In this document: positions 21,227 to 31,800 of the stretch, in pieces
Layout of the letters: the number at the start of each line of letters is the position of its first letter
Position numbering within the stretch: position 1 is the stretch's first letter
Assembly (NCBI RefSeq): GCF_026151205.1
Contig: NC_087081.1
Location: 6,445,246 to 6,505,245, forward strand
From: Bolinopsis microptera
Taxonomy: Eukaryota; Ctenophora; Tentaculata; Lobata; Bolinopsidae
DNA length: 60,000 nucleotides
Direction of reading: 5' to 3'
Notes under the pieces: model-generated
What the model was told of the DNA's origin: nothing
Database searches by the model: none
What the model saw: the letters and a program-made list of their open reading frames with translations, nothing else
Program-made: the position numbers and the translations under genes

Positions 21227-21881
21227 GGACCCGAACCTACACGGTGGAGCCATGCCTGCTTTGGCTATCTGTTTCATTTCCAAGACCAACCGCTGATGGA
21301 TAGCTCGATCTTCAGGTGATCGATCTGGAGAGATGAAAACAGTCTTATGATCTTCACACAGTCTCAGCTTTTTGGCATTTACTAATATCTGATGAACGGT
21401 AAGTTAGAATTACCTAGCGAAACTTTGACTGGTCTCGTCTTGTTGGCTGATTTTCTCCCAACCCAGATAGCTTCAAAACGTGGTTTTTCTTCAATCTGCT
21501 GAAAAATCACGGTAACTTTATTGCACAGTTCCTCTTCATCAGTCTCCTTCAAACCAAATATGAGCACATTCCTACTGCGATCCTCTTCCGATACAGCATT
21601 CTGTACAACCTTTTTAAACTCTCTTCTGCAAGCACAGGTGCATTTTTAGTCACAGCTTGACTGTATGACTTCATCTCAGCTTGGACAGTGTCTTGAACGG
21701 CGGTCTTGACGGTGGAGTGCACGGATTCCAACTGCTTCGATTTAGTTTCCAGAAGTTCAGCCTGCAGCTTGATAACAGTACTTTGCGATCGGATAAGATC
21801 GCTCTTCAACTCCTCCATATCTTTCTTGTTATCAAGAAACGTACTTACATGATTATCGGTAGTCTGATACGCAGAATACAA
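21227..21881 (-). pseudogene. LINE ORF1-like protein remnant
   Basis: Minus-strand frames join as a coiled-coil-rich stretch (MEELKSDLIRSQSTVIKLQA and following), then SRNVLIFGLKETDEEELCNK, an RRM-like LINE ORF1 signature, then VHQILVNAKKLRLCEDHKTV and FISPDRSPEDRAIHQRLVLE. Two frameshifts (near 21,570 and 21,390) break the frame. Orientation and position fit the same element as the RT end at 20,245-20,594, with most of the RT missing. Confidence 0.75.
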
Positions 21882-21939
21882 ATTACAAATGTTTTACTGA
21901 AACTGACTTCACTGAAAACTCAGATTTATTGTCACTAAC

Positions 21940-22330
21940 AGTTCGTAGCTTCCGCGAGTTCAGTGATCCAACCGTTATAGACCTCATACTCTTCAGTAAT
22001 GTAGGTAGAATAAACTGACAATCTTTGAAGAGTATCCATTTCCTCCATCGTTTACTTGTACTTGTATAAAGTAAAAACACAGTACCAGCAAAATGGCAGT
22101 TGTTATGTAGCGATAAAATAGAGATAAGAGCTAGATTATCAACACGTAACAAAAACTGTAAAACTGTATCATAATATTATGATGCTTTTAACATCATCTG
22201 TTGTGATATACATGACAAAGGGTTGGAAATGTACAGTAACCTTACTATATTGCAATTACACAATATTATGTGAACGACCCCTAACCCCTTATAGGCTCTA
22301 TAAGCATTGAATAATGATAACTGCAGGGTT
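21940..22330. other. No gene seen
   Basis: AT-rich; near 22,245-22,290 it carries a sequence (ATTATGTGAACGACCCCTAA) related to those at about 4,600 and 11,800, so a repeat family member is likely. Confidence 0.4.
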
Positions 22331-22470
22331 TCAAAATGTACAAGGCATCATATCAAAGATTGCATATGCCCGAAAGAAGGACAAATCCAATTTGGCTTTC
22401 TGGATGTATGGAAAGCTCTCAACCTTCCAGAAAAGTACTTTTCAAAGGAACACTTAAATCCCTCCGACAG
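22331..22470 (+). CDS. Exon-like fragment, unrecognised
   Basis: A tract bounded by CTGCAG and by a donor-like CCGACAG|GTAATT. All three frames are mostly open. The most protein-like reads CTRHHIKDCICPKEGQIQFG followed by FLDVWKALNLPEKYFSKEHL. Its phase at the donor is 2. It might be an exon of a decayed transposon-associated gene with the fragments at 24.1 and 25.1 kb, but nothing ties them together. Confidence 0.3.
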
Positions 22471-22763
22471 GTAATTATTATAAATAATAATTTAGTCTAC
22501 ACTTCATTATGTCAAATCACCTACTATAATGAAGAACTAAAATTGTTGTGTTAACCAAGTTTAATGTGACTCAATTTTGGTGGAACTTTAGAATTTGGAC
22601 GTTATATCTATCATGTTCATCTTAAATCTCATATATTATATACTCAATATTCAATTTAAACAGACAAAGATAACCTCTCTAGGCCCTCTGGTGGTGACGT
22701 ATATAAGTGCTTTCTCAGTTCTTTCTCTCGCTTTTGGACAAATCCAGTGAGTTAACTTTTTAT

Positions 22764-22944
22764 CAGTGGTCGACCGGGGGCAGGATTCTGACCGGGGCCG
22801 GGGAGCCCCAATATAGCCGGGGCCGGGGCTGACCACTGAGAATTGGCCGGGGCCGGGGTTTACCCCCGGCGAATTGCCAATTTTTGGCCGGGGCCGGGAA
22901 GGGCTAAGGGTTGTGATTTTGGCCGGGGCACCGGTCGACCACTG
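22764..22944. mobile_element. hAT-like MITE with GGCCGGGG repeats
   Basis: Terminal inverted repeats CAGTGGTCGACCGG and CCGGTCGACCACTG; flanks CTTTTTAT and CCTTTTAT agree at 7 of 8 positions, fitting an 8-bp hAT target duplication. The 181-bp body is dominated by GGCCGGGGCCGGG words, very GC-rich against an AT-rich background. Non-coding. Confidence 0.85.
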
Positions 22945-22949
22945 CCTTT

Positions 22950-24080
22950 TATGTCACGATTTTTAAAACTTTATTCATAAGTTTATGAAACATCAAAACT
23001 TTGCATGCTCTGCATAATGTAAACTCAGTCATGCACTAGAGCACAGTTCACATATAACCTAATCCACCCTAGGGGAGGGGGTTTGAAATCGCTTGTGCTA
23101 GAGTGATTTATACTCAATAGCTATGTGAAAAGTGGCTCAAGGAGGGGAGACCGACGTAAACAATTTTGAATTGGTAGAAGTTAAGTTTAGGCTTTAATGA
23201 AAAACTATTTAAAGAATATCATTCTTTTACCACAGACATAAGACTTTGCCGTAGGGTATACAAAAATGTGACCATTCATCAATTTTCAGAGTGCTGTATC
23301 TGTACCCGAATAGAAATAAAGATAAAATAAAAATTTTAATGAAACAGTTTTCTTCCGCTCTGAAAGTGAACGAATGACAAAACAGTCTAGAGAATTCCTC
23401 GCCCTGCTGTAGAAGATCAATCCTGGGTTGTGCTCACCAAAGCAAACCTCTTTTTTGTGTATTCAGTGTCTTAACTATGTAAAAGACAACTATAACAGGG
23501 TGAGTGGTTTCCTCCTGTTTTACTAACATTTAAAAACATTATTATTCAAAGGTAAATAGACAGCGAGTAGTAATTTTTAATCCATTTCTATCGGATTTGC
23601 AAACTTTTAAATGATATAACACTTGTACGATCTCAAACTTATGTGATATGATACTGTTGATATAAATGTGGGAAGTAATAAAGTATTTGCAGGTGTACAG
23701 TGCTGTTTCTGAAATTGACGAATCCTCTTGTGATGAAGATTGAAGAAGCTATTGCCATCCAAGTGGAAAAAGTCCCGCCTTTGTCACCCTCCTCGAATAG
23801 AACTAAGAAAATGTGGAGACTATCTTCATTTAGTTCCCAATCAAGTGGACCAGATGTTGATTTGTTTGAAATGGACTGAGACTTGTGTTTCATATGCCAG
23901 GTTGAACAGGTTTGTGTGAAAATTTTGCTCGCAAATATAATTATTATACATATTATCTCGATTTAATTTTAAGAGTATGAGAGGTTATTCTTCTTTAACA
24001 ATACGAATTTCCCTAGACGTTAGAAACGAAAAAGGATAGTATGATTCAAGGAAAAGATAAAAGTTTCTTCGTCGATTTCG
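22950..24080. other. Mostly no gene; possible plus-strand coding scrap
   Basis: Around 23,815-23,905 one plus frame reads LSSFSSQSSGPDVDLFEMD, a TGA, then DLCFICQVEQ. The FxMDxDLCFICQ pattern with a TGG-to-TGA change may be the zinc-binding start of the fragment at 24,094. The rest is AT-rich with nothing recognised. Confidence 0.3.
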
Positions 24081-24093
24081 CAACATACTATCT

Positions 24094-24520
24094 GTGGACA
24101 TCTACAGAAATCGTCAGGATCTGTGCAACATCGATCTTAATCCTGATTCGCACATGAACAAGTGCCCTGTTCTTAACCCTGAGAGTCTCGGAAAATATCT
24201 CTATAGCAAGCTAGGTAGATATCACAAAACATGTCGTTTGAGGTACAGCAACTCGAGGGTGAAACAATTGAAGGGTAAATTATCTGAAGCTGTAAGTTTA
24301 AAACCTGTCTCTAAGGCAGGTTTTAAAATGGAAAGACACGTGTCCACGCACGACAACACCAATGCTGCATTAATGAGTGCAGGTATTGACGCTGTACGGA
24401 CCTTTTAACTGGAGCAGGAGAATGTTTTACCAGAACTGTACCTCGTGTCTGACCTGAAGCTTAAGTACAATGACTATGTGACGTCTAATTTATCTGAGAA
24501 CGCTGCAAACTCAAGCAATG
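24094..24520 (+). pseudogene. Zinc-binding-type domain fragment of a transposon-associated gene
   Basis: The open frame reads RQDLCNIDLNPDSHMNKCPV, then LGRYHKTCRLRYSNSRVKQL, then a Ser/Lys-rich stretch, stopping after VRTF. After the stop a neighbouring frame continues LEQENVLPELYLVSDLKLKY. The YHKxCxxxYxN pattern resembles the zinc-binding head of uncharacterised transposon-associated proteins common in cnidarian and arthropod genomes (recalled, not searched). Broken by stops. Confidence 0.4.
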
Positions 24521-25049
24521 TTTAATCTGATCACATCAGTTTTCAGAAAGACAATGTCGGTAAGACGAGTTTGTTTCGACAGCAGAATCGTATCTAATCT
24601 TGCCGCAACAATAGATGCGGATAGAGATGATAACACTTTAACAAAGACAGCACTCATAATATAAAGGAGATCAGAAAAGAAATCTTTCAATGTAGAAACG
24701 AATTCTATCAGCTATGTTCGATTTACTGATCGGTGGCATCTGTAGAAATATAGTGTTTATGTGGATTAATCTGTTAAAGCAGGGCTATTGTATCATTTTA
24801 ACATTAACTTTGCATAGTGATGATACTTTTATTGTGTCTCTTGTGATTATCTATTTCTACAGTGTTACGGTACCACGAGGTTTCTGGCGCAGTAATGCGC
24901 TTTTGAGCAATATACGTCACGCGCCGCAACCGAATCAGATTTAAGTGCACTTTTTTCATTGTAAACACTACATACGACGCGCAACACGTTCTACGAGGTC
25001 GAAATTTTCGAGGTCTCTAACTCCGGAATAGAGCAATATTTAGACGATC

Positions 25050-25308
25050 TGACACTTTCTGGGGCTTAAGCAACCTAAGAGAAATTAGGGGAACAACTCA
25101 GAAAAAATTTTTAGTCGATATTCCGGTGTCTGTAGATGTCCGAAGTTTTGGCAGTAAAGTGCTCACAACACAGCTTCTGAATGCTCTAGAAGGTTCCCGA
25201 TACCGTCAGAGTGTTCAGTACACTCCATTCTATCATATAAGAACCCTAAAAGAAGTCCCAGAGCTCGAGCAGAGAAGTGCGATATTTGCCCGTAAGAGCC
25301 TCTACTAA
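25050..25308 (+). CDS. Unrecognised ORF fragment
   Basis: A plus frame is open from about 25,070: LREIRGTTQKKFLVDIPVSV, then DVRSFGSKVLTTQLLNALEG, ending KSLY and a stop at 25,306-25,308. Protein-like composition with no family recognised. Could be the 3' part of the decayed gene represented at 24,094. Confidence 0.25.
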
Positions 25309-25496
25309 TAACTAAGTATTCAACCAAAAAAAACAGCTAGTGTATCTAATAAAATAACGATAATTCACACTTATTTAAACAAAGCAATTGCTCTACTTTA
25401 CACAAGAGTTTTTAAATCCCTTACAACAATTTAAACCTATAAATTAGGTTTTAACCTTCTGAAATCATGTCTTTTGACTGGATCGGATCAATCTTC

Positions 25497-25502
25497 TTTA
25501 TT
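25497..25502 (-). terminator. Polyadenylation signal AATAAA
   Basis: AATAAA on the minus strand, about 206 nt past the stop codon of the KIF26-like gene. It is the first such hexamer I found downstream. Confidence 0.6.
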
Positions 25503-25707
25503 CATCTGAAGGTGAAAAGTATAACTGATGACATGTGATATGATGACGTCAGACAGCTTCACATTTCCTCATTCTCATGCAACTCTCTGACAGTAACGGG
25601 TAAAAATCACCGTCCTAGAAAACACTGATTTCGCCACAGGAATGGTCTCAAGTAAAATCCGATTGATACATTGCTTGGTAAGTCACGTTATCAATCACGT
25701 GTTTTCT

Positions 25708-25838
25708 TCACATGAATGATGTTTCGACTAGAATTTTAGATTTGCACGTATTGACGCGCGTCTCCAGGTTACTGGTCTCCTTCCACAGTGCACTGAGATA
25801 GCCGGGCGAGTTTTCGTTCATCGTACTGTCCACCGTTA
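25708..25838 (-). CDS. KIF26-like: KIF26-like exon 22, C-terminus
   Basis: 131 nt including the stop TGA (25,708-25,710); acceptor TTTTTTCAG, phase 1. TVDSTMNENSPGYLSALWKE, TSNLETRVNTCKSKILVETS, FM. The pattern YL..L......LE.RVN.CK..I...T.F is the very C-terminal signature of KIF26 proteins, confirming gene end. Confidence 0.88.
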
Positions 25839-28800
25839 CTGAAAAAACAACCAATTATAAAGTGGATCGGGGAAATCAGGTCATTGTTAATTTTTCATAT
25901 TCAACTTGTCAGATTATTGGATTTGATGATATGAAGATATTAGTGTACATTTCAATAATTACAGCATTCTAAATTCGCGCGGCTCGAATGTAACTTACAG
26001 TCAGGTTTCCAATCGGTGCTCATCAAGTTGTCTTTTGTACACTTCAGTTCTGATAACAGTTCGAATTGTTTCCTCCGGAGTTTTTCGATCAGAGAGTTCC
26101 GCCGTTCCAGGATCCTAATTTGCTGGTCGAAATAGTCGAGGTCCTGGTGAATTACGGAGGTCAGTTGATCGAAACTATCATTGCAGAGTTTTAAGTTGCG
26201 GTTGATCAAGAATTAGTTGGCTGAAAGTAAACTACATGTAAGAAAGAAAGTGGGGTTAAGAGAATGTCGAAAGAGAAAGAGAAAGAGAAAGTGAAAGTGA
26301 AAGTAACCTGAACAGCACCCCTCCACTGCATCTTGTGCTGAACCAACTGCTCGATCTCTTGCACCTCTTCATACAGTTGATCTAAGTAAAGTTCCTCTAC
26401 TTCTTGGACTACCCTCTTTTTCTCAGACTGAAACAGTTAATTTGGTAAATATAAATATAGCCCAGGTAATGGGGAGTAATCATTATTATGGGATTCGAAA
26501 GTAATTAGTTTGAAAACAGTATATAATATGTAACGCGCGGCAATCCACTTGGTTTTTTATTGTTAGACAGATCAAACCAGGTTTGAGAAACAACTATTTT
26601 GTAAATTCTAATCTGACTAACTCCTTAACAACTCACCTGATTTTCAGCGTGTCGGTTGTTGCGGTGTCTGTGTCTCTGCGAGGGACCGTCTGACTGGTAC
26701 CCAGAACTCCGGGGTTTGGGTCGAGCGCTGGAGGAGTTGGAAGAAGGAGCATCAGTGCTGTATCCTGACCTCTTGTCATTCCGCCTGTCACTGTGCCTCA
26801 AGTCTCGATTATTGACGTTAGCACCATTTCCCCTGGTTAACAACTCGTCCTCTGACATAGAGTTCTTCACTCTCTTCGGCTTCACCTCTCTTATCTGGGG
26901 CTTCTCACTGAAGTCAATAGGTCCGTAGTCTATAAACTTGCCAGTGGGGGGAGTCTGCCTCTTCTTCTTGATCTTCTGAAGCCACTCCCGGGATATCTCC
27001 GTCTTCTCTCTACTGGATTTAACCCCACTGTCGCTCTTGTACCCTGACTTGCTCCTCCGGGGACGGTTCTCGTCCAGGAACTGGTCCAGCACCGCACCAT
27101 CATCCTCCGTGTCGTATATAGTGTAGAGACGTCTGTTATCTACCTTACTCCGAGATTCTGATCCAGTTCGTACTCGGAGTTTCACTTCCTCGTTCTCCTT
27201 GTCCTCCTCTAGGATAGGATCTACCACGTTGTCCTGCACTGGGGCTGATTTAGTGGGGTTCTCTGCAGACCATCCTGCTTTGTCTACTGCTTTGTCTTCA
27301 CTAACTGCACTGTCTGGGGTTGATATTCCTGAAACAAGGTTTCATTGAGGATGGAATAAGAATGGGGGCAATAGTTATGAGTAAACTTGTTGAAGGAGTG
27401 GGGTATAAAATCTTCATAATCTGACGTAATAAGTGAACTTATTGGTTGTAACGGGAATTATTGGCAGTTTAAAATCATTTCTAAAATTAGAAGATTATGA
27501 TAAGATGATAGGAGAGTGCTGCATAAATTTTCAACAACAATACTATAATAAAGTTATATTGGTACGACCATTTTCTTTCTTATTGCAATGAAAATGTACG
27601 GGCATTTGGCGTGATAAACCAATACTTTTAAAACTTTTCTTACAGTTAAAGTTTTGCAGACACGGAAATTCTTAGAAAATACAAAGTCTACGAGACAAGA
27701 TCTGGTCGAATGACAGCCTAATGCAAAGGAGGGGAAGAAAGTTTTCGGTTCTTTTCAAGTCAAATTTCCTTTATTTCTTCAACAATAAATCGAATCTTTT
27801 TTCAACATTCACAAAAACTGAACTCATAATACAAAAACCGACCGAAAAATAGAACGAACCTCGCATTTCTTTAGATTGCTGCAGAATAGCCTCTCTCTGA
27901 TTCTTTAACCTGAGCAGTTCAAAGTATCGTTTTAACTGTTGCTGGTTTTTCTGGACCCGCTTCTGTCGAACATCTTCAGCAGTTTGAGCTGTTTTGGAGG
28001 TTTGACGGCGTTTTGGAGGTTCTGACATTTGTAAGTTAATATAACTGCAAATCAAGCCACCGATAGTAGTGATGTTAAAATATAACAAAATCGCAGGATT
28101 TCAAAGTAAAAGCACGACTTAAGTCAAGAATAATGCTCTGAGCTAAACCCGCAACTATTTAAAAAAATAGATTAAAAAAACCGCAACTAACCAACATGAA
28201 CTCCAGTCAAGTTCTCAGTATCACTAGCAAACTGTTTGTGTTGTCTGGCAGATCCAGAAGTGTGCCGTAAGTCCTCGCTGTCAGTCAGAGCATACTGACG
28301 AGACCGGGACGGCTGGTGAGAGGTTGTAGGCTGCTGTTGGGGTGCTACCGGCCGCGTGTAATCTACAGAGGAGAACAGCTTATTGTAAAGAGAAATAGTT
28401 AATTCTGTTCTATGATCTAAATATCATCTTCCTCGTGAAGATGAGTATCTATAATTTCGCTACAAAACTATTTAAAGTATTAAAGCCACGTTTAGCGAGG
28501 AGATCAAGGGAATAGAGAATGTAAAATAACTCACTGTGAAGGGAGGGTTTGTAGCTGCCACCATCACTAGCGTACCCCGTACCTCGTCTCACGTGCGCCC
28601 TACCAGTGTCACTATGATAACCGGTAGGTAACCTGGGTTTCCTGGCTTCTTCCGTGTCACTGTAGTTCCGTCCTGGTGGTCGCTTGTTGTTGCAGAACTG
28701 AGGGGATTTCTCCTGAAAAAACGAACAACTCTAATTCAGATCACAATTTCAGAGGGGAATAGGCGAGTTGCAGAGGGCTGTTGAGAGTATAAATTACATT

Positions 28801-31800
28801 TTAAACGAAACTTTAGAATTACAGACAAACTAATTAACCTAATTGTTCCAGTTACTAATTACACATCTAATTACCTGTCCGTCACCCTTAGTTCGCTCAG
28901 GGAGGTAAGATTTGGGGGGTCCTTCTCCGTCACTAGCTAGTCCTGGTCTGTAGATCACTGTAATGTAATGGTATTATGAAGGAGTAATGTAATGGTATTA
29001 ATAAACTAGTCCTGGTCTGTAGATCACTGTAATGTAATGGTATTAATAAACTGTAATGTAATGGTATTAATAAACTAGTCCTGGTCTGTAGATCACTGTA
29101 ATGTTACCATGGTTACTACTAGTTACCATGGTTATGTAATGTAATGGTATTAATAAACTGTAATGTAATGGTATTAATAAACGTAAATTAAGCTTTTTCC
29201 ATACATAACGATTGATTAAACTTCAAATAATAACTGAAACCCAATAAACATACCATAAATAAATAAACAATAATAATCAATTAAATTTTAACAAAATGAA
29301 GCAAACAATTACCAGTATCAGCAGATTCCTCTCCAGTGGAGGTAGCAGACGAATATTCCTTCTCCCGCTTCAGCCTCTGTAGTTCACTCCTCTTAGCTGC
29401 CGGCAGATGACGCATATAAAGTCTAGTAGCCAGGTTAAGAGTGATACCTATAGCTTGGTAATCTTTAGGACTGTGGGTTATGTGACCAACCGACACGATG
29501 TGGGTTTTACTCTGCATCAGATTGTGGCGGAGTTGGACGAACGTTTCGAAGAATTTGTTCCCCGTCGTTTGGGTTACGTCCTGGGAATATGTTAATGTTA
29601 ATTGGTTAATTGGTTAATTATGTACTGAAAATTGATTGGTTGATTCTTATATCGTGTTATATTGGGTTGGAACCTCAGAAATCACCGCAGAGACACTTCC
29701 AGCATAGTTCTATTATTCAATTGTAAACATATTTTAAAAATTTGTTATTTAATTACCTGCAGCCACTGCCAACAAAGAACGTTGGAATTATCGTTCTTGC
29801 GAATAGGAGTGCCCACATCAATGAAAGTCAGCATACCAAAGTTATCCTTGTTCTTCTTTTTAGATTTAGACTTGGAGAACGTCATGTTTATTATTAGAGC
29901 CTGAAAATGTTCAAATCTTTAAAATAGAGAAATTTCTTGAAAAAGAGATGTAGGTTTAAGATTTCGATAGTAATTTATAAAAGCAATCGAATACCTAATT
30001 ATTTAATAACTAACCACTAATTACTAATCACTAATTACTAATTACCTCGTCGTTAGGATGCTCCCGAGCAGGCAGAGTTAAAGTCAGTTTATCCAAATAC
30101 TTTCCCAGATCCTCAGATTTAGAGATAGTTGCCGGGGAAACAAACTCACTCAGCGACTTCTGCTCGTCTAATCTAAGAGAGGTGACGTGAACAGTGTTAG
30201 GTCCACACTTGCTTCTGTCATCATCTCCCAGCTTGTTTAACCACGTGACAGCGGTCGGGACCAGTCCTAGACTTTGGGTGGAGTCACGTGATCCGATCAG
30301 AGAGAATTGGCGACCTGGGGAGGAGGGATTATAAACTGGCTTACTGTGAGTTGTTACAGATGGTTAAATCAAAGGAATACCAGAATGTGTTGGTAACTCA
30401 AACTTACTGTTATGGTAACTATAAGTATAATGGTAAATTACCGAGAGAGTTTTTGCCGAAGGTAACCACGACAACGGATCTGCCGTGTAGAATAGCAGGG
30501 AGAACATCAGACAACATAGAGGAACACACGTCTATCTGCTTACTTTGGGGACCTGTTAATTGAATGTTAATTAATTAGCTAATTAGGGGTGAAATGTTAA
30601 TTAAGTTTTTGTGTGAAACGCAACAGCAACATCTCCAAGGAAGCTTGGAACGGGCTATTTTGTGGATATTTAGGCGAATGTTTTCCCAAATGCCCCAGAG
30701 TTGGAGAAATAAAGAATGCAAAAATAAATTGGGGATGAAAAGTAAATGATTAATGATTATTACCGTGAACGTAATCAAAGAAAAGAGTCTCATTAGCGAT
30801 TAGAACAGTAGATTTTCCCTCATCTACTGACAATATAGACTCCTTGTTCTGCGGGTTTGGACTAATCCTCATACCTACTTTAACCTGACATGGAACTTGG
30901 TTAAATCATGGTCTCAAAAGAAACAAAATTTAAAACATTACTTGATAAAATGGGTAAAGCGGCTAAATAACACAGGTTGGTTGGTTTCAAGACCTGGAAA
31001 GATGGGTCGGGTAGCTTTAGAACACACACTACCCACCCCTGAAACACATAACCCGTCATAACATCACTTATATGTTTCTAAACCCACACTACTCACGTTG
31101 TACGCATAGTTGTCAGTAGCGCGGCTACCCTCGGTGTGATAGGCGCGCAGGAGCCCCTGCGGAGGAGGCGGCGCAAACAGCCTCATCAGCTCGGCGTACG
31201 TCAGCGGGCGTTCCTTCTTCCGCTTCCTGAACATCTGCGATGCCCTAAAGGAAGGAGGGGTTAGAAATTGATGGTAAACTGAAAGAGGTTGCTCTGTTGG
31301 GGAGAAGGGTTTAGAATATGGTTTTAAACTGTCAGAGGGCTGCTGCCGAAACTATGTGATTTTAATGAGAACGGAGCCTTTTAGTTAGGTCATTAAAGTT
31401 AAGTTCTCAGTTGTGTAATAGGTTGACGACCAATGCCCATATAAGGCAATGACCATATTAGGCAAAAGACAAATGACCATACAAGGTAATGACCATATTA
31501 GGCAAAAAGACAAAAATCGGTAAGGAGAGATAATGCAGTTTTTAGGGAAGGTTCATTGCAAGAGAACTGAGCGGAGGAGTTATGAAAGAAACAGGGTACA
31601 CAAACTTAATAAGAGACCATGTCTACAAATTACTTCACATTACCATGGATATTTACTGTGCGACTCACACGATATACCTGTGATCAGGAGTAAGGGTGAA
31701 CTACCAATTAACAAATTAATTCAATAAAATGAGTTAAATTTAAATGATTATTATCTAAAGAAATCTTACTTTCTGACGATCATAGGAGTGTTATACGATC

